DNA of 22,413 bases from Comamonadaceae bacterium UBA2334 (lineage in GTDB: Bacteria; Pseudomonadota; Gammaproteobacteria; Burkholderiales; Burkholderiaceae_C): assembly GCA_002344885.1 (NCBI GenBank), contig DDUQ01000132.1:11290-33702 (forward strand), written 5' to 3'. How positions within the stretch are numbered: the stretch's first letter is position 1; every line of letters begins with the position of its first letter. This document shows positions 16,400-22,413 of this stretch, piece by piece. The notes below the pieces were generated by a model that saw nothing but the letters and a program-made list of their open reading frames with translations, had not been told where the DNA came from and ran no database searches. A program made the position numbers and the translations under genes.

Positions 16400-17131
16400 T
16401 CAGACGATGTTTTCCGGGTGTTCGTACATCTCGAACCAAACCAGACTGGCCAATACGAGACGGTCATTGGGTTGCAGGCTCTGGAACGCCAGCCGGTACT
16501 GGACGTGCGTGTTTTCGCCGGTGCTGGCATACGCTTTCATGCCCAGGATGTGAGCCGACAGGGTCAGTTGCACAGGCACAAGGTGCAACTCGAACGACAA
16601 CGACAGCGTCAGGTGCTGAACCGATTTGTCCAGCATCCGGCCCGTGTCCAGCAACGCGCCTGCCGTACCGATGTCCACCACAGTGCCGACACCGGCTGGC
16701 TGGCCGTCCACACTGAAAGTAGCGGGCATGTCCACCCGGCTGCGTGGCGAGCGCCGTATTTCCACGGACTGAACCCGCCGTGGGTACGCCAGATGGACAT
16801 ACGGAAAAGGCAGGCTGGCCACCCTGCGCACGACGGACTGGAACGCAAACGCACTTCGGCCGTTGAACATGCGCAGCGTCACAGGTTCCCCATCGAACAA
16901 CTGCATGGGCCGATCACCCGCCAGGGGCATGGTCACCAACACACTGTGGCCCTCGCGCCAGCCCACCACCGTGGCACTGGCCCGGCCGTGGGCTTCGACC
17001 CCTGAAAATTCCAGGTAAACCGTGTCACCGACGTTCAGGTGCGCATCGGCAAACGTGTGCGGGCCGCCATGGGCATGCCCTTGTGCGTCCTGGCCGCCAA
17101 CGCCCGCTTCGGCATGGATTAAATGTGACAA
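16400..17131 (-). CDS. PilZ-domain c-di-GMP effector, YcgR-like
   Basis: Cytoplasmic c-di-GMP receptor, 243 residues. The N-terminal YcgR-N-like beta domain covers about 30-120 (NVGDTVYLEF, HSVLVTMPL, LRMFNGRSAFAFQSVVRRV). The PilZ domain covers about 122-235, with the RxxxR site in IRRSPRSR (126-130) and DIGTAG (153-158), where the usual Ser of (D/N)xSxxG is Gly. A role in flagellar braking or surface switching is the family expectation; no flagellar genes are in the window. TTG at 17131 is preferred because GGGAG (17142-17138 on the minus strand) is 6 bases upstream; an in-frame TTG at 17176 would add 15 Cys/Arg-rich residues with no support. An approximately 20-residue Gly/His-rich linker precedes the first strand. 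Convergent with the hemerythrin cyclase. Confidence 0.85.
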   Translation of the reverse strand: MSHLIHAEAGVGGQDAQGHAHGGPHTFADAHLNVGDTVYLEFSGVEAHGRASATVVGWREGHSVLVTMPLAGDRPMQLFDGEPVTLRMFNGRSAFAFQSVVRRVASLPFPYVHLAYPRRVQSVEIRRSPRSRVDMPATFSVDGQPAGVGTVVDIGTAGALLDTGRMLDKSVQHLTLSLSFELHLVPVQLTLSAHILGMKAYASTGENTHVQYRLAFQSLQPNDRLVLASLVWFEMYEHPENIV

Positions 17132-17137
17132 AAAACG

Positions 17138-17142
17138 CTCCC
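17138..17142 (-). promoter_or_regulatory. Shine-Dalgarno site deciding a TTG start at 17131
   Basis: GGGAG on the minus strand with a 6-base spacer to TTG 17131. No ATG or GTG lies nearby in frame at an equally good distance. Confidence 0.6.
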
Positions 17143-17702
17143 TTTCGCAGGCCCGGCAGCTGACAACTCTGGCCAACCCTCTGTCTTGAAACTACGCAAC
17201 CGTTTTGATCGATACCAAATTTATTCATGCGTGCGTGTTTCGCAGCGCAATGATGGGCTGGGGACTATGTTTCTTGAATTGCTCAACTTGCCCCAAAATT
17301 CCGTATTCAGTCCGGCTCTTTAAATCCAATCAATATTAAGTGAAAAGTAGGGTCCCACGATTCAAGAGCATCCTTGAACAGGTAGGCTCCCCCCTGAGCA
17401 GCGTGAAAAACCTGAACCGGATGATCCGGGTGAGCCCCGAATCTTGGTACAGGTAAACCCGCTGACGCCAGTCGAGGCACCGCAGTCACAAGATTGACGA
17501 CCGAAATCGGGCCACGATTTGTCAAGCCAGGAGCAGCAGCTTGTTTTGTCGGCATCGGTACTGCCGCCTGCCCCGGCGTGGCCAAAACAGGGACAACGAC
17601 TTGCTGCGTCGGTGTGGGGTCCCGATGGACCAGCCAATGACGCTGCGTGGCCCGTTCAGGCAGGCAACCCGCCAGGTGCCTTGAAGCACCCACCCATCAA
17701 AA

Positions 17703-17735
17703 TTGCAAATACAAGTTTAAACTTTAGATTTGCAA
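17703..17735. promoter_or_regulatory. Nested AT-rich palindrome directly upstream of the DUF4143 ATPase gene
   Basis: The outer arms TTGCAAAT (17703-17710) and ATTTGCAA (17728-17735) enclose a perfect 12-base palindrome AAGTTTAAACTT (17713-17724). The element ends 13 bases before the ATPase ATG, in place of a ribosome site. It could be an operator overlapping the promoter of a leaderless or nearly leaderless transcript, or an mRNA hairpin. Confidence 0.55.
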
Positions 17736-17748
17736 GAAATGAACAGCC

Positions 17749-18927
17749 ATGTACCCCCGCGAAGCACGTCACACCCTGGAACGCCTGGCCAAAAGTTTCC
17801 CCATTCTGGCCATCACCGGGCCACGCCAGTCCGGCAAAACCACGCTGGCCCGCGCCTGTTTTGCGGACAAGCCCTATGTCTCGCTGGAAAACCCCGACGA
17901 GCGGGACTTTGCAGAAAACGACCCGAAACGCTTCCTCGCCCGCTTTACACACGGAGCCATCCTGGACGAAGTGCAGCGCTGCCCCACCCTGCTCTCGTGG
18001 CTGCAAGGTGTGGTGGACGAACGCCAGCGCATGGGCCAGTTCATTCTCACGGGATCTGCCCAGTTCGACCTGATTGCAGGCATCAGCCAGTCGCTGGCCG
18101 GACGGGTGGGCCGGGTGGAATTGCTGCCGCTCTCCCTACCCGAAATGCAGGCCGGGGTCTGCCTGCCAAACAGCCTGGACGGCCTGCTGCTCAACGGTGG
18201 CTACCCTGCCATCTACCAGCGCGAAGTGGCGGCTGGTGACTGGTTCCCCAATTACATGGCCACCTACCTGGAGCGGGACGTGCGTCAGCTCATTGCCGTG
18301 CGCGATTTGTCGCAATTCCAGCGTTTTGTGCGCATGTGCGCCGCCCGCTCCGGGCAGTTGCTCAACCTGACGGCCTTGGGGGTGGACTGTGGCATTTCTG
18401 CCGTCACTGCGCGGGAATGGCTGTCGGTGCTGGAAGCCAGTTACCTGGTCACACGGTTGCCACCTCATTTCCAGAACTTTGGCAAACGCCTGATCAAGTC
18501 GCCCAAACTCTATTTCCTGGACGTGGGGCTGATGGCCTGGCTGCTGGGCATCAGGGACGAATCATCCCTGTCCACCCATGCGGCACGCGGCGCGTTGTTT
18601 GAAACCTGGGTGGTGTCAGAACTGATCAAACAACGGTTCAACCAGGGCCAGCCCGCCGATCTGTTCTTCTGGCGCGACAGTGCCGGGCATGAAGTGGACC
18701 TGCTGTGCGAAACCCCGGCAGGCCTGCAGGCCATCGAGGTCAAATCTGGCAGCACCTACGCCACTGACTGGACAGATGGACTCAAACAATGGAGAAAAAT
18801 CACCGGCGACACCCGCGCCCCCAAACCCCTGCTGATCTATGGCGGACACGACAGCCATGAACGGGAGCATTGCCATTTGCACGGTTGGCAGAACCTGCCT
18901 GATCTGTTGTCACAGCCGCGACAATGA
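17749..18927 (+). CDS. AAA-family ATPase with DUF4143 domain
   Basis: 392-residue protein with an N-terminal AAA_14-type ATPase: Walker A GPRQSGKTT (24-32), Walker B AILDE (70-74) and the sensor-like ILTGSAQF (99-106). The middle contains the conserved YLERDVRQL segment and a winged-helix-like part (AVTAREWLSVLEASYLVTRL). The C-terminal DUF4143 has KLYFLDVGLMAWLLGI and ends with GHEVDLL...AIEVKSG, a PD-(D/E)XK-nuclease-like core. The family is widespread and patchily distributed; its function is not established, and defence, toxin-like and mobility roles have been considered. The ATG at 17749 begins the usual N-terminus. No Shine-Dalgarno site; an AT-rich palindrome lies just upstream. It stands alone between two minus-strand genes and has no link to urea use that I can see. 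Confidence 0.9.
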   Translation: MYPREARHTLERLAKSFPILAITGPRQSGKTTLARACFADKPYVSLENPDERDFAENDPKRFLARFTHGAILDEVQRCPTLLSWLQGVVDERQRMGQFILTGSAQFDLIAGISQSLAGRVGRVELLPLSLPEMQAGVCLPNSLDGLLLNGGYPAIYQREVAAGDWFPNYMATYLERDVRQLIAVRDLSQFQRFVRMCAARSGQLLNLTALGVDCGISAVTAREWLSVLEASYLVTRLPPHFQNFGKRLIKSPKLYFLDVGLMAWLLGIRDESSLSTHAARGALFETWVVSELIKQRFNQGQPADLFFWRDSAGHEVDLLCETPAGLQAIEVKSGSTYATDWTDGLKQWRKITGDTRAPKPLLIYGGHDSHEREHCHLHGWQNLPDLLSQPRQ

Positions 18928-18999
18928 TCCAACCAGTGCGGGCGGACGTACTCGCCCATTGCAGATGCAGCACTCGAAAAGGACGACACAAAAAACTGA

Positions 19000-19036
19000 A
19001 AAGCCCGAACCGTTGTCAGTTCGGGCTTTATTTTTC
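19000..19036. terminator. Bidirectional Rho-independent terminator between the ATPase gene and urtA
   Basis: Perfect 11-base stem AAAGCCCGAAC (19000-19010) / GTTCGGGCTTT (19019-19029) with loop CGTTGTCA, followed on + by TTTATTTTTC. On the minus strand the stem is followed by TTTTCAGTTTTTT, so it can end both converging transcripts. Confidence 0.9.
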
Positions 19037-19075
19037 ATAGCTACCAGCGCTTTTACAAAAAGCGCTAGAACCAAA
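19036..19075 (+). repeat. Short dispersed palindromic repeat, best copy
   Basis: ATAGCTACC, then a perfect 9-base stem AGCGCTTTT (19046-19054) / AAAAGCGCT (19058-19066) with loop ACA, then AGAACCAAAA. It is the cleanest copy of the element also seen at 10556-10612, 14162-14195 and, as a half copy, at 22088-22113. It lies between the terminator and the urtA stop, so it may also act as a transcript-end hairpin for urtA. Confidence 0.6.
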
Positions 19076-19093
19076 ATTCACCAGTAAAGCAGA

Positions 19094-20371
19094 TCACTTC
19101 TTCTCAGGCTCGTCCTTCTTCTTGTCGTTGCCTTCGATGAACGGGCTCCATGGGCGTGCCTTCACAGGGCCAGGGGTTTTCCAGACCACGTTGAACTGGC
19201 CATCGGCCTTGATTTCGCCGATGAACACGCTCTTGTGCAGGTGGTGGTTCTTCTCGTCCATCTTGCTCACGATGCCGCTGGGCGCGGTAAACGTCTGGCC
19301 GGCCATGGCAGCAATGACCTTGTCCACGTCGGTGGATTTGGCCTTTTCAACCGCCTGCTTCCACATGTTGATGCCGATGTAGGTCGCTTCCATCGGGTCG
19401 TTGGTCAGTGGCTTGTCTTTGTGGCCGGCAATGTTGTTCTTCTTGGCATAGTCAGACCACTTCTTGATGAACGCATCGTTGGTGGGGTTCTTGATGCTCA
19501 TGAAGTAGTTCCAAGCAGCCAGGTGGCCCACCAGCGGCTTGGTGTCCACGCCACGAAGCTCTTCTTCACCCACGCTGAATGCCACCACGGGCACGTCTTT
19601 GGCCTTCAGGCCGGCGTTGCCAAGTTCTTTGTAGAAAGGCACGTTGGAATCACCGTTGATGGTGGACACCACGGCGGTTTTGCCACCGGCAGAGAACTTT
19701 TTGATGTCGGCCACGATGGTCTGATAGTCAGAATGACCGAATGGCGTGTATTTTTCGTCGATGTCAGACTCTTTCACGCCCTTGCTCTTCAGATAGGCGC
19801 GCAGAATCTTGTTGGTGGTGCGGGGGTACACATAGTCCGTGCCCAACAGCACCCAACGCTTGGCGCTGCCACCGTCTTTGCTCATCAGGTAGTCCACCGC
19901 AGGAATGGCCTGCTGGTTGGGCGCGGCACCGGTGTAGAACACGTTTTTGCTCAGTTCTTCGCCCTCGTACTGCACGGGGTAGAACAGCAGACCGTTCATT
20001 TCTTCCACCACAGGCAGCACCGACTTGCGGGACACCGACGTCCAGCAACCGAAGATGACGGACACTTTGTCCTGGCCCAGCAGCTGCTTGGTTTTTTCAG
20101 CAAACAGGGGCCAGTTGGAAGCGGGATCCACCACCACGGGTTCCAGCTTCTTGCCCAGCACGCCGCCCTTGGCGTTGATTTCTTCAATGGCCATCAGCAC
20201 GGTGTCTTTCAACACGGTTTCCGAAATGGCCATGGTGCCGGACAGGCTGTGCAGCACGCCCACCTTGATGGTGTCGGCAGCGTGGGCAGACATGCCCGCA
20301 AAACCCAAAGTAGCAACGGCTGCGGCGGCCGACAGCGTCTTCAGTGTGAAACGACGTGAGGTAGTTGACAT
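19094..20371 (-). CDS. urtA: Urea ABC transporter substrate-binding protein UrtA
   Basis: Periplasmic urea receptor of UrtABCDE, 425 residues. It starts MSTTSRRFTLKTLSAAAAVA, a signal peptide with a twin-arginine-like SRRFTLK, with probable cleavage after AHA (residue 31) or AHAA. The mature part opens with DTIKVGVLHSLSGTMAISET and contains VIFGCWTSVSRKSVLPV and LLFYPVQYEGEE, all diagnostic of UrtA. The ATG at 20371 is chosen because it starts the signal peptide; GGAG lies 10 bases upstream. It is separated from urtB by 4.8 kb carrying three other genes, although the two are co-oriented. Upstream, at 20499-20518, is the same palindrome as before urtB, which suggests joint regulation despite the split. 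The C-terminal tail is Lys/Asp/Glu-rich (EGNDKKKDEPEKK). Confidence 0.96.
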   Translation of the reverse strand: MSTTSRRFTLKTLSAAAAVATLGFAGMSAHAADTIKVGVLHSLSGTMAISETVLKDTVLMAIEEINAKGGVLGKKLEPVVVDPASNWPLFAEKTKQLLGQDKVSVIFGCWTSVSRKSVLPVVEEMNGLLFYPVQYEGEELSKNVFYTGAAPNQQAIPAVDYLMSKDGGSAKRWVLLGTDYVYPRTTNKILRAYLKSKGVKESDIDEKYTPFGHSDYQTIVADIKKFSAGGKTAVVSTINGDSNVPFYKELGNAGLKAKDVPVVAFSVGEEELRGVDTKPLVGHLAAWNYFMSIKNPTNDAFIKKWSDYAKKNNIAGHKDKPLTNDPMEATYIGINMWKQAVEKAKSTDVDKVIAAMAGQTFTAPSGIVSKMDEKNHHLHKSVFIGEIKADGQFNVVWKTPGPVKARPWSPFIEGNDKKKDEPEKK

Positions 20372-20675
20372 GGTGGCGTGACTCCAGAGGTTCGACGAGG
20401 GTTGAAAAATCGGTCCGATCCGGGCTGCCTGCCGGGCTTGTGTGTCCCGTTCTGGCAGCGGATGGGGCAACTTTAGGGAGAACCCTGAACCCGGTCTGTA
20501 CGCCGCATGGCGTATGCACCCCTGTCGACGGCTTGCCGTTCACATCGAATCTATCGGAATGAACGTCCGAAAAATACTCATTTTTTCGAAATGAAGCGCC
20601 CCTACATTGCGTCTAAGGCGAAGCGATTCACAGCCTGTGGATGGCCACTTGCCCCTTTTTGTAAAGGCCTTTGAC
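20372..20675. other. 304-base divergent regulatory region, urtA / TerB-like gene
   Basis: No gene seen. It contains the palindromic operator candidate (20499-20514 plus flank), 127 bases from urtA and 161 from the TerB-like gene, and an AT-rich hairpin CGAAAAA (20568-20574) / TTTTTCG (20582-20588) that may mark a promoter. No confident -35/-10 or sigma-54 element was found by eye. Confidence 0.6.
20499..20518. promoter_or_regulatory. Palindromic operator candidate upstream of urtA
   Basis: Arms TACGCC (20499-20504) and GGCGTA (20509-20514) around GCAT, followed by TGCA (20515-20518). Aligned with the urtB site, the shared pattern is TACGCCG-NN-TGGCGTATGCA, 18 of 20 positions identical. Two such sites next to genes of the same importer are unlikely to be chance. 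Confidence 0.65.
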
Positions 20676-21110
20676 ATGCGTTGCTACACCCCCAACAGTC
20701 CCGAAGCCGCCGCACGCGTTGTGGCCATGGCGCTGCTCGCCGATGGGCACCTGTCCATGACCGAGGTGCAGGCTATCGACCGGCTCAAAGTCACCCGCAA
20801 GCTGGGCCTGGCACCTGACCGGTTTACCGACGTGCTGGAAGGTCTGTGCCATGACCTGCTGGTCACGCAGCGCGGCCCCTGGACAGGCTCCACCGCACTG
20901 GAGCCTGCCATCCGCCGCAAACTGATGGGCGAAATCACCCTGCCCAGCTTGCAGGCAGATGTGCTGGCCCTGTGTCGCGATATCGTGGATGCCGACGGCC
21001 ACCTGGCCGATGGCGAGACCGACCTGCTCACCCACCTGAGCCAGGCATGGCCCCAACGCACCAGCGCTGCAGCCCAGCCCGAGGCCGTACTGGCAACCAC
21101 CACACACTGA
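20676..21110 (+). CDS. TerB-like helical protein
   Basis: 144-residue, mostly helical, soluble protein. Two acidic repeats, AMALLADGHLSMTEVQAID near the N-terminus and IVDADGHLADGETDLLTHL near residue 110, have the layout of the TerB / DjlA-N family, in which such Asp/Glu pairs can bind a metal ion. The assignment is from pattern only and the cellular role is unknown. The ATG at 20676 has AAAGG (20663-20667) upstream. Starting at the in-frame ATG at 20607 would add 23 unlikely residues. The stop overlaps the Shine-Dalgarno site of the small membrane gene that follows 9 bases later, so the two are one operon. Divergent from urtA, with the palindrome in between. Confidence 0.75.
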   Translation: MRCYTPNSPEAAARVVAMALLADGHLSMTEVQAIDRLKVTRKLGLAPDRFTDVLEGLCHDLLVTQRGPWTGSTALEPAIRRKLMGEITLPSLQADVLALCRDIVDADGHLADGETDLLTHLSQAWPQRTSAAAQPEAVLATTTH

Positions 21111-21119
21111 GGGCTCAAC

Positions 21120-21491
21120 ATGACCATCATCATCTGGGTGCTGTTTGCCGTGCTGATGGCACTTTGGACCGGCTTTGCCGCCCTCTCCACAGGCCTGGTA
21201 GGCTGGCTGCTGACGGGTCTGGCAGACGGACAAGTCAGCGGCGCGGCGCAGGCCCTGGGGCAATGGCCCATACCGGTGTGGCTGGGCGCGTGGATCGACC
21301 CGGTGTTCATTTCAGACCTGCAGCACGCCTGGCTGTCTGCCGTGCAGTGGCTGACCGAGATGCTGCCCGCAGCAAGCACACTCACCGGCTGGATCGTGCC
21401 GCTGATGTGGGTCGTGTGGGGTGTAGTGGCGTTGTGCCTGCTGGCCGCCGCCGGTCTGGGTCACTGGCTGGTAGGCAAGGTCGCCCGCTGA
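21120..21491 (+). CDS. Small membrane protein, unknown function
   Basis: 123 residues with an N-terminal helix (IIIWVLFAVLMALWTGFAAL), a weaker amphipathic middle rich in Trp, and a C-terminal helix (IVPLMWVVWGVVALCLLAAA), so probably two membrane spans with a loop of about 60 residues between them. No catalytic motif is visible and I do not recognise the family. The ATG has GAGGG at 21109-21113, which overlaps the stop of the TerB-like gene, a sign of translational coupling. The two products may act together at the inner membrane (inference). Confidence 0.75.
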   Translation: MTIIIWVLFAVLMALWTGFAALSTGLVGWLLTGLADGQVSGAAQALGQWPIPVWLGAWIDPVFISDLQHAWLSAVQWLTEMLPAASTLTGWIVPLMWVVWGVVALCLLAAAGLGHWLVGKVAR

Positions 21492-21519
21492 ACCAGGCCG
21501 CTGCAGGCTGCCAGACAGG

Positions 21520-22092
21520 TCAGGCTTCAGCCGCCCAGGCGGCCAGCGCCGCCAACGCCTGCTGGCCCGCCTGCACCAGCGTACCGTTGTTGTGCACCAC
21601 CGCCAATTGATGGGGCTGCAGGTCGGGCAGCGGTGCCTGGCGCGCCAGGCGTGCCTGGATGTCCTGCGGAACATCCCGTGCGCGGCGCTGCAGCCGCTGC
21701 TGCAACAGGTGGTCATCTGCCTGCACCATCAGCACCCGTGCCTGCGGAAACCGGGCCAACGCGTCCGGCAAATAGGCCCTGGAGCCATTGACCAGCACCC
21801 ACTCCCCCCGCGCCATGCCCGACAACTCGCTGTGGCGAATGCCATACCGGCACCCATGTGCAGCCCAGTGCAGAGCCAATTCGCCCGACTGAACCAACCG
21901 CTCGAACACAGGCAGCGCCACCGCCTCGTGTGCCTCGCCGTCGGGCGCAGGCGGCCGGGTGATGACCCGCCGTGCACGGTGAAGGGGCATGCTGCCCTGA
22001 CCGTGCTGGGCCAGCCAGTTCATCAGGCTGTCCTTGCCAACACCCGAAGGCCCCACCACATACACCAGGCAACCGCAGCGGTTTTTCAGCAT
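21520..22092 (-). CDS. phnN: Ribose 1,5-bisphosphate phosphokinase PhnN
   Basis: ATP-dependent conversion of ribose 1,5-bisphosphate to PRPP, the last step linking phosphonate breakdown by C-P lyase to nucleotide synthesis. 190 residues of guanylate-kinase fold: P-loop GPSGVGKDS (14-22), then RARRVITRP, HWAAHGCRYGI and VLVNGSRAYLP, all in the order typical of PhnN. The ATG at 22092 begins the expected N-terminus (MLKNRCGCLVYVVGPSG). No other phn genes are visible, so either they lie elsewhere or the enzyme serves a general PRPP-salvage role. Convergent with the small membrane protein gene, stops 28 bases apart. The start region overlaps half of the dispersed palindromic repeat. Confidence 0.85.
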   Translation of the reverse strand: MLKNRCGCLVYVVGPSGVGKDSLMNWLAQHGQGSMPLHRARRVITRPPAPDGEAHEAVALPVFERLVQSGELALHWAAHGCRYGIRHSELSGMARGEWVLVNGSRAYLPDALARFPQARVLMVQADDHLLQQRLQRRARDVPQDIQARLARQAPLPDLQPHQLAVVHNNGTLVQAGQQALAALAAWAAEA

Positions 22093-22113
22093 GTGTTTCA
22101 AGCTACTGTTTTT
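22088..22113 (-). repeat. Half copy of the dispersed repeat at the phnN start
   Basis: On the minus strand AAAAACAGTAGCTTGAAACA precedes and overlaps the phnN ATG. It matches only the outer end (AAACA-TAGCTT) of the repeat copies at 10556-10612 and 14162-14195, so this is the weakest copy. Confidence 0.3.
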
Positions 22114-22305
22114 GATATTGCTTCTCCCGGCCGGCATGCCCTGTGGCCCGGCACTTGTGGCACGTTTTACCGCACCAAGCTGACAAAACCGGCCATCGAC
22201 CCGCCACCTGCAACAGGCACATAAGAAGGGCCGGGCTGCGGTTGCTGGCATGATCCGAGGTTTTTCAAAAATGCACAGCGCCTTTGGCGCCTTGCCTGAC
22301 CAGAC

Positions 22306-22413
22306 ATGACGGACTCCACCCAAGCCCCCACCGCCGACACAGGCGCAACCGCCCTCACCACCGACCAACCGGCCGCCCACACCCCCGGCGAACCGGCAGC
22401 GCGCACCCGCACC
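22306..22413 (+). CDS. Unidentified protein, N-terminus only (runs off the window)
   Basis: ATG 22306 opens a frame that stays open for 36 codons to the window edge. The visible part is low-complexity, rich in Thr, Ala, Pro and Asp (MTDSTQAPTADTGATALT), ending TRT. Such tails precede RNA-binding domains and helicases among others, but nothing seen here decides the family. No good Shine-Dalgarno site. Divergent from phnN across a 213-base gap in which I see no clear promoter, only a small GCGCC-TTT-GGCGC hairpin at 22278-22290. Confidence 0.5.
   Translation, partial: MTDSTQAPTADTGATALTTDQPAAHTPGEPAARTRT

Larger units (their letters stand above)
17132..17748. other. 617-base region between the PilZ and ATPase genes
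   Basis: It holds the ribosome site and presumed promoter of the PilZ gene (the AT-rich stretch around 17205-17230 is a plausible location) and, at the right end, the nested palindrome at 17703-17735. From about 17307 to 17693 the minus strand is open for 128 codons from a GTG. The translation is low-complexity (Pro/Ala/Gln/Val-rich, e.g. TPTQQVVVPVLATPGQAA) and matches no family I recognise. It may be a decayed fragment or chance in GC-rich DNA. Base composition here is less GC-rich than in the surrounding genes, in keeping with non-coding or imported DNA. Confidence 0.5.

Noticed and set aside
17307..17693. A 128-codon minus-strand frame in the 617-base gap
   Set aside because: Not opposite a gene, so it was considered. 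The GTG start has no ribosome site and the product is low-complexity without family resemblance. Noted as a possible remnant only.
17749..18927. The ATPase gene as part of a defence island or mobile element
   Set aside because: No integrase, transposase, inverted ends or other defence genes nearby; only the family and the local AT-rich palindrome hint at transfer.
19235..20359. A 374-codon plus-strand frame opposite urtA
   Set aside because: His/Val/Gly-rich shadow; UrtA is certain on the minus strand.

Overview
The window is a high-GC chromosomal segment from a betaproteobacterium, most likely family Comamonadaceae (Burkholderiales). The evidence is the strong GC bias of third codon positions, a hybrid malic enzyme, the long proteobacterial form of UrtB, and short palindromic repeats of a type I associate with that family. 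No rRNA, tRNA, CRISPR array, transposase or phage gene was seen.

Left part (1-6415, all + strand). The 3' part of maeB ends at a clear terminator. After a 397-base regulatory gap comes a five-gene run: an NMT1/THI5-type substrate-binding protein, its ATPase, its permease, a CMP/dCMP-type deaminase and the urease accessory gene ureD. Uptake of an N-containing compound, deamination and urease maturation thus sit on one likely transcript. No urease structural gene follows ureD in this window.

Middle part (6613-20371). This is a urea-transport locus broken up by signalling genes. urtB-urtC-urtD-urtE run on the minus strand (14254 down to 9863). urtA, normally just upstream of urtB, has the same orientation but lies 4.8 kb away (20371-19094). 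Three cyclic-di-GMP genes are interleaved: a PhnD-like sensor/PAS/PAS/GGDEF/EAL protein (6613-9804), a 7TM/PAS/GGDEF/hemerythrin cyclase (14390-16378) and a PilZ/YcgR-like effector (17131-16400). All three appear to start at TTG behind a good Shine-Dalgarno sequence. A DUF4143 ATPase (17749-18927) lies between the PilZ gene and urtA.

Two near-identical palindromes, TACGCC-N4-GGCGTA, lie in the two divergent regions that drive urtB / the hemerythrin cyclase and urtA / a TerB-like gene. They are the best candidate here for an undescribed regulatory circuit joining urea uptake to c-di-GMP signalling.

Right part (20676-22413). A TerB-like helical protein and a small membrane protein form a pair on +. 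Convergent to them is phnN (ribose 1,5-bisphosphokinase), without other phn genes in view. The first 36 codons of an unidentified + strand gene end the window. Copies of a short palindromic repeat lie between urtD and urtE, inside the urtB signal-peptide coding region, downstream of urtA, and (half copy) at the start of phnN.
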